Shown here: positions 8,300-15,364 of the stretch, one piece after another | How positions within the stretch are numbered: the stretch's first letter is position 1 | Layout of the letters: each line of letters opens with the position of its first letter | Source: an uncultured Slackia sp. | GTDB lineage: Bacteria > Actinomycetota > Coriobacteriia > Coriobacteriales > Eggerthellaceae | Direction: 5' to 3' | Assembly: GCA_937895975.1 (NCBI GenBank) | Contig: CALBLG010000048.1 | Span: forward strand, 1-15,497 | DNA length: 15,497 nt | The notes under the pieces: generated by a model | Told to the model about the DNA's origin: nothing | The model's input: the letters and a program-made list of their open reading frames with translations, nothing else | The model's database searches: none | Program-made: the position numbers and the translations under genes

Positions 8300-8315
8300 G
8301 GTAACCGTAGTTACC
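8300..8315. promoter_or_regulatory. GGTAAC-N4-GTTACC palindrome, putative operator
   Basis: The site reads GGTAACCGTAGTTACC and is a perfect 6-4-6 inverted repeat. It matches the site at 339-354 at 13 of 16 positions, plus the following T. It sits about 270 bp upstream of the Tat-protein start codon, so the operon either has a long leader or is controlled from a distance. Confidence 0.5.
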
Positions 8316-8475
8316 TCAGGCGGTTTCGGGGCGTTTAAGCGCCATGCGCGAATCAGTCGCCGCTGGATGCAGGAACACCTCTGTTCGCAATCAATCGTAA
8401 CCATGGATTTCAGAGCATATCGGCAGAAAGATCGCGGTCGTCAGCACCCGCCGCCAGTATCCGCGCGATCCCATA

Positions 8476-9216
8476 GTGCTCTTTCAATCTCGAACATCAA
8501 TGCCGCAATTCCTCGAAAATCTAGTATGGCCACTTCAACAAGGTGGCGGCACGCCCGACATGGCCCGCCGCATCGTGTCTTCGCTCGCACGCAACGTCGC
8601 CACGGCAGCAACCCTGCAGACCATCGCGCAAGACGCCTCCCTGGGCGACGAAGCCGGAGCGCCCGCAACATCGACCGTCACCGCCTACCTCGAAATGCTC
8701 GAGAATATGTACGTCATCGAGAGCCTGCACGGCTGGGATGCACCCGTACGCGCCAAATCCCGCCTGCGTACCAAGCCCAAGCGTTACTTCGCCGACCCGT
8801 CCATCCCCGCCGCCGCCCTCGGCATGGGGCCCGAGAGGCTCTTGTCCGACGGGCAAACCTTCGGATTGCTCTTCGAGTCGCTCTGCATCCACGATTTGCG
8901 GGCCTACACAGCCTGCCTGCCCGATGCCCATCCGGGGTCGTTGCGCTACTACGGAGACTCCGACGGCCTCGAGGTCGATGCGATTATCGAGCCTCGCGAT
9001 GGCCGATGGGCGGCATTGGAAATCAAACCTGGAGAAGCCAAAGTCCCCGACGGCATCAGGAACATCGCGCGACTCCGCAAGAAAATTGCGTCCAACCCCG
9101 CCGCGCGCAATCCCGAACCCGTATTCGCGGCCGTCATCACGGCAACCTCGCCGTTCTGCCGCTACGACGCCGAGCACGACGTCTACGTCTTCCCCATCAC
9201 CGCACTAAGGCCATAA
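8476..9216 (+). pseudogene. Truncated DUF4143 ATPase (C-terminal half only)
   Basis: Up to 246 codons, from a GTG at 8476; an ATG at 8500 is in frame. From about residue 25 it follows the second half of roughly 430-aa AAA_14/DUF4143 proteins: SLARNVATAA, a winged-helix-like stretch, the block ADPSIPAAALGMGPERLL, then GLLFESLCIHDL. The nuclease-like residues are kept (Glu in LFES, Asp in GLEVDAII, Glu-x-Lys in ALEIKPG). The whole ATP-binding part, with Walker A and B, is absent; the frame upstream meets a stop at 8398-8400 and shows no remnant. It is thus a decayed gene or, less likely, a stand-alone domain. Its subfamily differs from that of the intact ATPase at 647-2008. Confidence 0.72.
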
Positions 9217-9298
9217 GCTCCACGCGCCAACTGCAAAAAAATGCGCCCTTTGGTTAACGGGATCGTACTTGTGAGCCACAGGGTCGCCATTTCGCAAG

Positions 9299-9320
9299 AA
9301 GGGACCCCGCAGGGTCCCTT
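9299..9320 (-). terminator. Hairpin terminator downstream of argS
   Basis: A perfect 9-bp stem (AAGGGACCC with GGGTCCCTT) closes a 4-base loop about 30 bp after the argS stop. T-rich sequence follows on the plus strand (TTTCTTAAG) and only a weak T run on the minus strand. It may serve both converging transcripts. Confidence 0.65.
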
Positions 9321-9348
9321 TCTTAAGTTTGCCGTACGTTCGCCGCGC

Positions 9349-11073
9349 TTACATGCGCTGCGGGGCGGAAATGCCCAGGATGGCCAGCGTTTGCGCCAGC
9401 ACCACGCGGGTGGCGTCGCACAGGGCCAAGCGCGCCTTCTTCAGGCCCTCATCTTCGGCCTTCAGAATCTTGCAGTTGGTGTAGAACTGGTGGAACAAGC
9501 CGGCCAGCTCCTGCGCATAATGCGTCAGACGGAACGGAGCGCGGTCGCGAGCGGCCAGCGCGATAAGGTCGCCGAACTCGCTCATCTTGCGCATCAACGC
9601 CAGCTCTTCGGGCGCAGTGAGCACCGACAGGTCCACGTCGGCAGGAATTGCCTCAGCGGCGACGGCGGCCATGTCCAGGTTGTCTTCGCCCGAATGGCCA
9701 GCCTCATCGCGCAGCAGCTTGCAGATGCGCGCGTGCGCATACTGCACGTAGTACACCGGGTTGGACGAGTCCTGCTTCTTGGCAACGTCGATATCGAAAT
9801 CAATCGGCTGTTCGGTGGAGCGGCTCAGCATGTAGTAGCGCGTGGCGTCGATGCCCACTTCGTCGATGAGCTCTTCGAAGGTGATCATCTCGCCGGTTCG
9901 CTTCGACATGCGCACAGGCTTGCCGTCGCGGAACAGGTTCACCAACTGGCCCAGCACAACTTCCAGCGCTCCAGGGTAACCCATAGCGGCCAAAACGGCG
10001 GCCACGCGGGCGATGTAGCCATGGTGGTCGGCGCCCCAGATGTCGATCAGGATGTCGAAGCCGCGCTCCTTCTTCCAGTAGTGGTACGCCACGTCGGAAG
10101 CGAAATAGGTGTAGTCGCCGTCTGCCTTGCGGATGACGCGGTCTTTCTCGTCGCCGTACTCGGACGATTTGAACCACACGGCGCCGTCTTTCTCGTAGAT
10201 GTCGCCCTTGTCCTTCAAGTTGCCGATGCAGTAATCGAACGGGCTCTTGCCGTCGAACTCGTCGGACGGGATGTACATCTCGCGCTCAGACTGCCAGCGC
10301 TCGAAGTGGTTGCCGAAGCGGGTGGTGATGTCGCGGAACATCTTCATGATGTAGGCATAGCCGAACTCGCGGAACTCCACCATGCGCTCGTGCTCGTCGG
10401 CGTCTTCCCACTTGTTGCCGTCGCGGTCGATAATCGCCTTGGCGATGTCGTTCACGTACAGGCCATTGTAGCCGCCTTCGGGCACGGCAAAATCTTCGTG
10501 GCCGAGCTGTTGCATGTAGCGCGCGGCGATCGACAGGCCGAACTTGTCCATCTGCACGCCATGGTCGTTGATGTAGAACTCTTCGGTCACATCGTAGCCA
10601 CCGTGACGCATGAGGTTCGCCATGGCCGAGCCCAGCGCGGCCCAACGGCCGTGGCCCACGTGCATGGGACCGGTCGGGTTGGCCGAGATGTACTCGATCA
10701 GTACCTTGCGCTGGCCTTCGGGCTGCGTACCCTTGCCATAGTCGGCGCCTTGCTCGCGCACCTGCGAGATGACGCTTTGCATGGTGCCGTTCTTCAGGCG
10801 GAAGTTGATGAAGCCCGGGCCGGCAATTTCGACGCTTTCGATAAGATCGTTCGCGGGAATGCCGTCAACGACGACTTGCGCGATCTCGCGCGGGTTCTTC
10901 TTGGCCTGCTTGGCGCAGCGCAGAGCAGCGGTGCACGCCCAATCGCCATGGCCTTCGTCGCGCGGGCGCTCCAGGGCAATCTCGGGAATAGTGTCAATCG
11001 GCAGGGCGCCAGATTCGCGTGCAGCTTCAAACGCGGCGGTAAGAAGCTGGGTAAGTTCTTCGCGTGGTTGCAT
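9349..11073 (-). CDS. argS: Arginyl-tRNA synthetase
   Basis: A class I aminoacyl-tRNA synthetase that attaches arginine to tRNA-Arg in the cytoplasm using ATP. Counted from the start given here (574 aa), it has the N-terminal additional domain, ISANPTGPMHVGHGRW with the HIGH-type HVGH (138-141), FYINDHGVQ, IWGADHHGYI, and the KMSKS-type MSKRTG (389-394). The anticodon-binding helical domain carries YYVQYAHARI and the protein ends in the usual PQRM. Length is normal for bacteria. I chose the ATG at 11073 because AAGGAAGG lies 5 bases upstream; an in-frame ATG at 11091 adds MKRKAS but has no ribosome site. It is a single gene with its own terminator and a possible promoter at 11203-11232. Confidence 0.97.
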   Translation of the reverse strand: MQPREELTQLLTAAFEAARESGALPIDTIPEIALERPRDEGHGDWACTAALRCAKQAKKNPREIAQVVVDGIPANDLIESVEIAGPGFINFRLKNGTMQSVISQVREQGADYGKGTQPEGQRKVLIEYISANPTGPMHVGHGRWAALGSAMANLMRHGGYDVTEEFYINDHGVQMDKFGLSIAARYMQQLGHEDFAVPEGGYNGLYVNDIAKAIIDRDGNKWEDADEHERMVEFREFGYAYIMKMFRDITTRFGNHFERWQSEREMYIPSDEFDGKSPFDYCIGNLKDKGDIYEKDGAVWFKSSEYGDEKDRVIRKADGDYTYFASDVAYHYWKKERGFDILIDIWGADHHGYIARVAAVLAAMGYPGALEVVLGQLVNLFRDGKPVRMSKRTGEMITFEELIDEVGIDATRYYMLSRSTEQPIDFDIDVAKKQDSSNPVYYVQYAHARICKLLRDEAGHSGEDNLDMAAVAAEAIPADVDLSVLTAPEELALMRKMSEFGDLIALAARDRAPFRLTHYAQELAGLFHQFYTNCKILKAEDEGLKKARLALCDATRVVLAQTLAILGISAPQRM

Positions 11074-11078
11074 TGATG

Positions 11079-11086
11079 CCTTCCTT
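11079..11086 (-). promoter_or_regulatory. Ribosome site deciding the argS start
   Basis: AAGGAAGG on the minus strand lies 5 bases before the ATG at 11073. It lies inside the coding region that the longer frame from 11091 would need, so the shorter protein is favoured. Confidence 0.75.
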
Positions 11087-11202
11087 TTCATCCGTGAAGC
11101 GGGCGCGCCGCTCCCCTCTCGAATCCGGCTTTCGCCGCCGCTCGGGACCTTTCCCGCGCATGCGTGAGCCTCGATCGCCCGGATTTATACATAAGCTCAT
11201 CG

Positions 11203-11232
11203 ATTGTAGCACGTCACGAAGGAAAACCCCAA
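11203..11232 (-). promoter_or_regulatory. Candidate argS promoter with extended -10
   Basis: On the minus strand TGC-TACAAT (TACAAT at 11203-11208) forms an extended -10. A poor -35, TTGGGG (11227-11232), stands 18 bp upstream. This would give a leader of about 120 bases. Confidence 0.35.
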
Positions 11233-11422
11233 TCGCCACAGGAATTCGCCAAGGGCCGCAGTTCCACTGCAAGCCCACTGGGCCGCAGAGGGCCGGGGTG
11301 CGCCGCAGCGAATCGCCGCCGGCAACGCCTAAAACCTCGATTTATTTCGCCAGACGCGCACGCAAACGTCTATCATTGTATCCACACGCGAGAACAATTC
11401 ATGAGCGAGGGGAAGGAACAGC

Positions 11423-12331
11423 GTGCTCGATTTCGATACCGCCTGGCAACATCTCCAGCTTACGACGAAGGCGCCCGACGATTGCCGCCGTTGGAACAAG
11501 AAGGCCGCGCGCTACGACAGCCGCGACGCCAAGAATCTCTACGCCGAGGAATTCCTGCGGCTCGCGGCCCTGAAGAATGACGAAAGCGCATTCGACATGG
11601 GCTGCGGAACCGGGCCGCTCGCCTGCGCGATGGCCGAGGCCGGCCACCCCGTGATAGCCGCCGATTTCAGCGAGGGCATGCTCGCGAAGATGGATCAGAA
11701 CATGGCCCTTCGCGGCGTGCCGCGGGCAGCAAGCGTCGAGTCGGTAAAGGCGGGACAAATCTTCCCCATGCATATGAGCTGGGAAGACGATTGGAGGCAC
11801 TTCGACTTGCACGAAAACATGGTCGACGTGGCCATTGCCTCGCGATCGATTGCCGTGGCCGATTTGCGCGGCGCGCTGCGCAAGCTCTCCGGCATCGCGC
11901 GGCGCCGTTGCTGCATCACCATGACGTCAGGCGCCTCGCCGCGCGTCGATTTGCGGGTGCTCGCCGACATCGGCGTGCCCGCGTCGCCGAACCGCGACTA
12001 CATCTACGCGTTCGGCATGCTCGCGCAGGCGGGCTTCGAACCCGAGGTTCGCTTCATCCACTCGGCGCGCAAAGACACGTTCGTGAACTACGATGACGCG
12101 CTCGCCGACTTCACGCAGATGATTGAAATCGGCGCGCCCGGGCTTTCGCCTGATGAAATGCCAAGCGCGCACGATCGGCTGCGCGCTTGGCTCGAGCAAC
12201 ACCTAGTAGACAACCCCGAAGCGGGCCAGCCCGACAAGAAGGGCTTCGAGCAGGGGCCGCTGACGTTGGATTTCCAACGCATCGTGCCGTGGGCGTTCAT
12301 CTCGTGGGATGCCAAGGGCGGGCAATTGTAA
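11423..12331 (+). CDS. Class I SAM-dependent methyltransferase
   Basis: This 302-aa cytoplasmic protein has the Rossmann-fold SAM site. Motif I is FDMGCGTGP (57-65), followed by an acidic strand end, AADFSEGM, with Asp81 expected to bind the ribose of SAM. The N-terminal CRRWNKKAARYD segment is typical of small-molecule methyltransferases of this type. The C-terminal third has no motif I recognise, so the substrate is unknown. GTG at 11423 is the start, with AAGGAA four bases upstream. It lies 60 bp before moeA on the same strand, with a GC-rich hairpin between, so a link to molybdenum metabolism is possible but only by position. CCITM in the central region and few other cysteines argue against a radical-SAM enzyme. 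Confidence 0.85.
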   Translation: MLDFDTAWQHLQLTTKAPDDCRRWNKKAARYDSRDAKNLYAEEFLRLAALKNDESAFDMGCGTGPLACAMAEAGHPVIAADFSEGMLAKMDQNMALRGVPRAASVESVKAGQIFPMHMSWEDDWRHFDLHENMVDVAIASRSIAVADLRGALRKLSGIARRRCCITMTSGASPRVDLRVLADIGVPASPNRDYIYAFGMLAQAGFEPEVRFIHSARKDTFVNYDDALADFTQMIEIGAPGLSPDEMPSAHDRLRAWLEQHLVDNPEAGQPDKKGFEQGPLTLDFQRIVPWAFISWDAKGGQL

Positions 12332-12332
12332 A

Positions 12333-12363
12333 GCCGCGCCCCGTCGCAGGTAACCGGCGCGGC
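12333..12363 (+). terminator. GC-rich hairpin directly after the methyltransferase stop
   Basis: GCCGCGCC pairs perfectly with GGCGCGGC around a 15-base loop, starting two bases after the stop codon. A further self-complementary GC stretch (CGGCCGCGGCCG) follows. There is no T tract, so it may weaken rather than end transcription into moeA, or protect the mRNA end. Confidence 0.45.
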
Positions 12364-12391
12364 CGCGGCCGCGTTTGACAAGGAGGGACTT

Positions 12392-13648
12392 ATGACCGCT
12401 ATGATTTCTTTGGAACAGGCTCGCGAGCTGGTACTTTCGCGCGTCGAGCCGCTCGAGGCCGAAACGGTCGATTTACTCGACGCCGCAGGCCGAGTGGCCG
12501 CCGCCGACCTGAAAAGCGACATGGACGTGAGCCCGTTCGCGCACGCCGCCATGGACGGCTATGCCGTGCGCCGCGCCGAGCTCGAAGGCGCCACCGCCGA
12601 TTCGCCCGTCATGCTCGAGCCCATCGCCGAAGTTCCGGCCGGCGGCGTGTTCGATGGAACCGCGGCGGCGGGCCAATGCGTGCGCATCATGACGGGCGCC
12701 GCGTTGCCCGACTGCTTCGACGCCGTGGTGAAATACGAAATCGTCGACATCGTGGAAGGCGACGGCAAATGCGGCGGCAAGGTGGCGTTCTACGCCCAGC
12801 CCAAGCAGCGCGACAACGTGCGCGAGGCCGGCGAAGAAGCCAAGGCCGGCGAAGCAGTCGTGAACCGCGGCGAAGTTATCACCACCGCCGGCGTGGGCTT
12901 TCTGGCCGGCTGCGGCGTGCTGCAGGTTCCCACGCACCGCAAGCCGCGCGTGGCCGTGATTCCCATCGGCAGCGAGCTGGTGGCGCCCAGCGAGGTTCCC
13001 GGCCCCGGCCACATTCGCAACTCCAACAGCTACGCGCTGGCTGCATGCGCCAAAGCGGCGGGCTGCGAGGCCGACATGCTGCCCATCGTGCCCGATGACG
13101 AGGCGGCACTCGAGGCCGTCGTACGCCAAGCCGCGAAAACGCACGACTTCGTGGTTACCTCGGGCGGCGCCTCCAACGGCGACTTCGACTTCATCAAGCC
13201 CGTGGTCGAACGCGCTGGCGAATTGCTGATGACCAGCGTGAACATGCGCCCGGGCAAAGCGCAGACCTTCGGCATCGTCGACGGCACGCCCGTGTTCGGC
13301 CTGCCGGGCAACCCCGCCGCGGCCTACATGGGCTTCGAGCTGATCATTCGCCCGGCGCTGCGCAAGATGCAAGGCTATTCCGCGTTCGAGCACCCCACCG
13401 TGAAGGCCAAGCTCACCAGTGGCAAGAAGAAGAAAGACCCACGCCGCCTGTTCATGCGCGCCACACTTTCGCATGGCGAGGCCGGCGAGCTTTTGGTGAC
13501 GCCCGCGAAAAAACAAAGCTCGGGGCTGTTCGGTCCCATCCAGAAAACGAACTGCATGGCGATTCTTCCCGAAGGCGCGCAAGACGCGAAGCCCGGCGAC
13601 GAAGTGACCTGCGTGCTTTTGGATGCCCCCGAGGGCATGGTTATTTAA
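12392..13648 (+). CDS. moeA: Molybdopterin molybdotransferase MoeA
   Basis: The last step of molybdenum cofactor synthesis: it inserts molybdate into adenylylated molybdopterin, releasing AMP. The 418-aa protein has the full family pattern. SPFAHAAMDGYAV (47-59) contains the conserved Asp of MDGYA; RIMTGAALPD lies at 98-107 and NVREAGEE at 142-149. The MPT-binding TSGGASNGDFD is at 256-266, MRPGKAQTFG at 285-294 and GLPGNPAAA at 303-311. A C-terminal beta domain follows (about 335-418). AAGGAGG (12380-12386) stands 5 bases before the ATG. Its partner enzyme gene, mogA, follows on the same strand after 210 bp of repeats. All key motifs are intact. Confidence 0.96.
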   Translation: MTAMISLEQARELVLSRVEPLEAETVDLLDAAGRVAAADLKSDMDVSPFAHAAMDGYAVRRAELEGATADSPVMLEPIAEVPAGGVFDGTAAAGQCVRIMTGAALPDCFDAVVKYEIVDIVEGDGKCGGKVAFYAQPKQRDNVREAGEEAKAGEAVVNRGEVITTAGVGFLAGCGVLQVPTHRKPRVAVIPIGSELVAPSEVPGPGHIRNSNSYALAACAKAAGCEADMLPIVPDDEAALEAVVRQAAKTHDFVVTSGGASNGDFDFIKPVVERAGELLMTSVNMRPGKAQTFGIVDGTPVFGLPGNPAAAYMGFELIIRPALRKMQGYSAFEHPTVKAKLTSGKKKKDPRRLFMRATLSHGEAGELLVTPAKKQSSGLFGPIQKTNCMAILPEGAQDAKPGDEVTCVLLDAPEGMVI

Positions 13649-13675
13649 TTTGCGTCGTTCCACGAACGGCGCAAA
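13649..13675 (+). terminator. Hairpin directly after moeA
   Basis: TTTGCGTCGTTC pairs with GAACGGCGCAAA (one G-T wobble) around the three-base loop CAC, starting at the base after the stop codon. No T tract follows, so termination is uncertain. Confidence 0.5.
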
Positions 13676-13700
13676 TCGCCGAAGATGAGCTTGTGCTCGC

Positions 13701-13731
13701 TGACTTTTATGCGTCCTGCATCTTAAAGTCA
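13701..13731. repeat. Small stem-loop between moeA and mogA
   Basis: TGACTTT (13701-13707) pairs with AAAGTCA (13725-13731), and the inner ATGC pairs with GCAT. It is the second of three hairpins in this gap; function unknown. Confidence 0.4.
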
Positions 13732-13739
13732 ATCGACTC

Positions 13740-13828
13740 GTGGGTCAAGGGGACAGTCCCTTTGACCCAGTCGAACGAGTTTGAAGCCGGTTGAAATCTG
13801 GGTCAAAGGGACTGTCCCCTTGACCCAC
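13740..13828. repeat. REPIN-like doublet: perfect 31-bp inverted repeat
   Basis: Positions 13740-13770 are the exact reverse complement of 13798-13828, around a 27-base spacer. Each arm is itself nearly palindromic (core GGGTCAAGGGGACAGTCCC then TTTGACCC). Two facing REP-like units form the classic REPIN layout, normally moved by RAYT-family Y1 transposases; none is encoded here. The element ends 30 bp before the mogA ATG, so it lies in the mogA leader. Confidence 0.75.
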
Positions 13829-13858
13829 CCATTCCCGATTACCTGCGAGGTGTTTCCC

Positions 13859-14338
13859 ATGTCTCTGAAATTCGCCATTATTACGTGCTCGGACACGCGT
13901 TCCATGAAAGAAGACACCGCAGGCGCGGCGCTCGAAGAGCTGATTCGCGCCGAGGGCTGGGTAGTTGCCAGCCATGTCGTGGTGAAAGACGAGCGCCCGC
14001 AAATCGGCGCGGCGATTGTCGCCGGCTGCGACGAAGTAGGTGCCGATATCGTGCTCACCTGCGGCGGCAGCGGCCTGTCGCTGCGCGACGTGACCCCCGA
14101 GGCCACGCGCGACGTATGCGACCGCGAGGTTCCCGGCATTGCCGAGGCCATGCGCTACCACAGCCTTCAAATCACGCCGCACGCCATGCTTTCGCGTGCC
14201 ATCGCCGCACAGCGCGGCCGCACGCTGGTCATCAACCTGCCGGGCAGCGAGAAAGCCGCCCGCGAGAATTGGGAAGGCATCGTGGGCGCACTGGGACATG
14301 CCGCCCACATGATGGCCGGCGAAGGCCACGACAAGTAG
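13859..14338 (+). CDS. mogA: Molybdopterin adenylyltransferase MogA
   Basis: It adenylylates molybdopterin with ATP and passes MPT-AMP to MoeA. The 159-aa protein matches the MogA/MoaB family in length and motifs. FAIITCSDTRS (5-15) is followed by the substrate loop TCGGSGLSLRDVTPEAT (67-83) with the conserved Asp77, then GIAEAMR and INLPGS (125-130). I start at 13859, MSLKFAIITC, as in relatives, with GCGAGG 8 bases upstream. The frame stays open back to an ATG at 13781, but those extra residues would be read from the inverted repeat and match nothing. MoaB-type proteins are close relatives; the neighbouring moeA favours the MogA role. Confidence 0.93.
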   Translation: MSLKFAIITCSDTRSMKEDTAGAALEELIRAEGWVVASHVVVKDERPQIGAAIVAGCDEVGADIVLTCGGSGLSLRDVTPEATRDVCDREVPGIAEAMRYHSLQITPHAMLSRAIAAQRGRTLVINLPGSEKAARENWEGIVGALGHAAHMMAGEGHDK

Positions 14339-14352
14339 AAGCGCAGCCAGCC

Positions 14353-14438
14353 AGAAGGGCCTTTCGCACTGGAGAGGTTTTTGACCAAACTCAACCATAT
14401 ATCTGGTCAAAAAACGCTCTGATGCGAAAGGCCCTTCT
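14353..14438 (+). terminator. Long imperfect hairpin after mogA with TTTTTGACCA inner stem
   Basis: The outer arms AGAAGGGCCTTTCGCA (14353-14368) and its exact complement (14423-14438) enclose a partly paired 9-base section. Inside that are the inner arms TTTTTGACCA (14378-14387) and TGGTCAAAAA (14404-14413), with a 16-base loop. T-rich sequence follows (TTTGTTTT), so it can terminate mogA. The structure resembles the hairpin at 14541-14604. Confidence 0.65.
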
Positions 14439-14540
14439 TTGTTTTACTCAGCCAGAAAAGTTAACTCAGGCAATTTGCTGGGAATATCCCTTTTTGGAAC
14501 GTCGCTTCGCCGCAAAGCCCCATCTAAACGAACGAGAATT

Positions 14541-14604
14541 TCACACTAGCGACGATTTTGACCAATCGCAACACCACAAGCGGTCAAAATCAGCACCAGT
14601 GTGA
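14541..14604 (-). terminator. Second TTTTGACC hairpin, downstream of moaC
   Basis: TCACACT (14541-14547) pairs with AGTGTGA (14598-14604). The inner arms GATTTTGACC and GGTCAAAATC pair around an 18-base loop, with a poorly paired stretch between outer and inner stems. It begins 11 bases after the moaC stop on the minus strand and may end that transcript, though no strong T run follows. Confidence 0.5.
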
Positions 14605-14614
14605 CGAAGCTTCC

Positions 14615-15115
14615 CTACTTGCGCTCCCACAGGCCCGTTTTGCCGCCGTCTTTTTTCAGCAAGCGCACATCCACGATTTCCATGCCACGGTCAACAGCTT
14701 TGCACATATCGTACACCGTAAGGCATGCCACGCTCGCCGCAGTCAGCGCCTCCATTTCGATGCCCGTCTTGCCGGTAACGCCGCAGGTCGTCGTGATATG
14801 AATACCCACGCGGCCATCTTCGCGCTCGCCTGCGCCAATCGGCTCGCAGCTCACTTTTGCCTTGGTAATCATCAACGGGTGGCACATGGGAATGAGCTCG
14901 CTCGTCTTCTTCGCGGCCATCCCGCCCGCCACACGCGCGCACGCAAGCACGTCGCCTTTCGCCGCCGTTCCCGACGTAATAAGCTCCAATGTTTCAGGCT
15001 TCATCGAAATAAACCCCTCGGCCACCGCGATGCGCTCGGTATCGGCCTTCTGTGAAACGTCCACCATGCGAACGTCGCCCTTCTCGTCAATATGCGTAAG
15101 CTTCTCTTCTGCCAT
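14615..15115 (-). CDS. moaC: Cyclic pyranopterin monophosphate synthase MoaC
   Basis: It converts the MoaA product 3',8-cH2GTP to cyclic pyranopterin monophosphate, the second step of Moco synthesis. The 166-aa protein is complete, with MVDVSQK (17-23), the active-site LIPMCHP (74-80), GIEMEAL (118-124), YDMCKAVD (135-142, with the catalytic Asp/Lys pair) and KDGGKTG (155-161). AAAGGAA (15122-15128) lies 6 bases before the ATG. It is transcribed toward mogA and lies downstream of moaA on the same strand, separated by about 250 bp that contain a 155-bp inverted-repeat element. Confidence 0.96.
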   Translation of the reverse strand: MAEEKLTHIDEKGDVRMVDVSQKADTERIAVAEGFISMKPETLELITSGTAAKGDVLACARVAGGMAAKKTSELIPMCHPLMITKAKVSCEPIGAGEREDGRVGIHITTTCGVTGKTGIEMEALTAASVACLTVYDMCKAVDRGMEIVDVRLLKKDGGKTGLWERK

Positions 15116-15202
15116 AGCGCATTCCTTTCAAATCGGCCAAAGGCGCTCTCCTCCGACCTTAACATCAATAATCCAATTGCAGCATCAAACAAAGGTAGTG
15201 AA

Positions 15203-15357
15203 GTTCGCGGGCTGGGCGGGCGCTTCCGCCGGGACCGTCGATGTTCACTTATGCTCTTCATTCTAAAATGAAACACCGCCAGGGCGGCGCATAGCGAGGC
15301 GCAGCCGAGCGATAGCCGACCGTGGTCTTGGCGGAAGCGCCCGCCCAGCCCGCGAAC
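15203..15357. repeat. MITE-like element with 28-bp perfect terminal inverted repeats
   Basis: Positions 15203-15230 (beginning GTTCGCGGGCTGGGCGGGCG) are the exact reverse complement of 15330-15357. Pairing extends inward with wobbles to about 15238 and 15322. The interior holds a small TTCATT/AATGAA hairpin (15257-15272) and GC-rich sequence, but no gene. It lies 8 bp beyond the moaA stop and before moaC. It looks like a dispersed non-autonomous element, though it could act as a strong terminator or mRNA stabiliser. Confidence 0.65.
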
Positions 15358-15364
15358 GAGCAGG

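Larger units (their letters stand above)
8030..8475. other. Intergenic region upstream of the surface-protein operon
   Basis: Contents: the ribosome site at 8037-8043, a possible short leader ORF, and a possible long-range pairing between GCCGGCAAGT (near 8131) and ACTTGCGGGGC (near 8167). An isolated TTACCT half-site lies at 8242-8247 and the perfect palindrome at 8300-8315. A weak minus-strand -10 (CATAAC, 8258-8263) might serve the operon. From 8316 to 8475 I see only degraded sequence before the DUF4143 remnant. Confidence 0.5.
11074..11422. other. Divergent argS / methyltransferase intergenic region
   Basis: It holds the argS ribosome site and candidate promoter on the minus strand, and the methyltransferase ribosome site AAGGAA (11413-11418) on the plus strand. 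TATCAT at 11371-11376 is a possible plus-strand -10 without a good -35. I see no tRNA, T-box-like specifier or other gene here. Confidence 0.5.

Noticed and set aside
8298..9257. Plus-strand frame overlapping the DUF4143 remnant
   Set aside because: Arg/His-rich translation in the wrong frame; the remnant frame at 8476-9216 has clear family blocks.
9241..11076. Long open frame on the plus strand opposite argS
   Set aside because: It is antisense to a clear arginyl-tRNA synthetase and its translation is His/Val/Ala-rich with no family pattern, a usual shadow of a GC-rich gene.
12473..13732. Long open frame on the minus strand opposite moeA
   Set aside because: Antisense shadow of moeA; Gly/His/Ala-rich, no motif and no ribosome site.
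13781..13858. Upstream extension of mogA to an earlier ATG
   Set aside because: The added residues come from the inverted repeat, and the MSLKFAIITC start matches the family and has a ribosome site.
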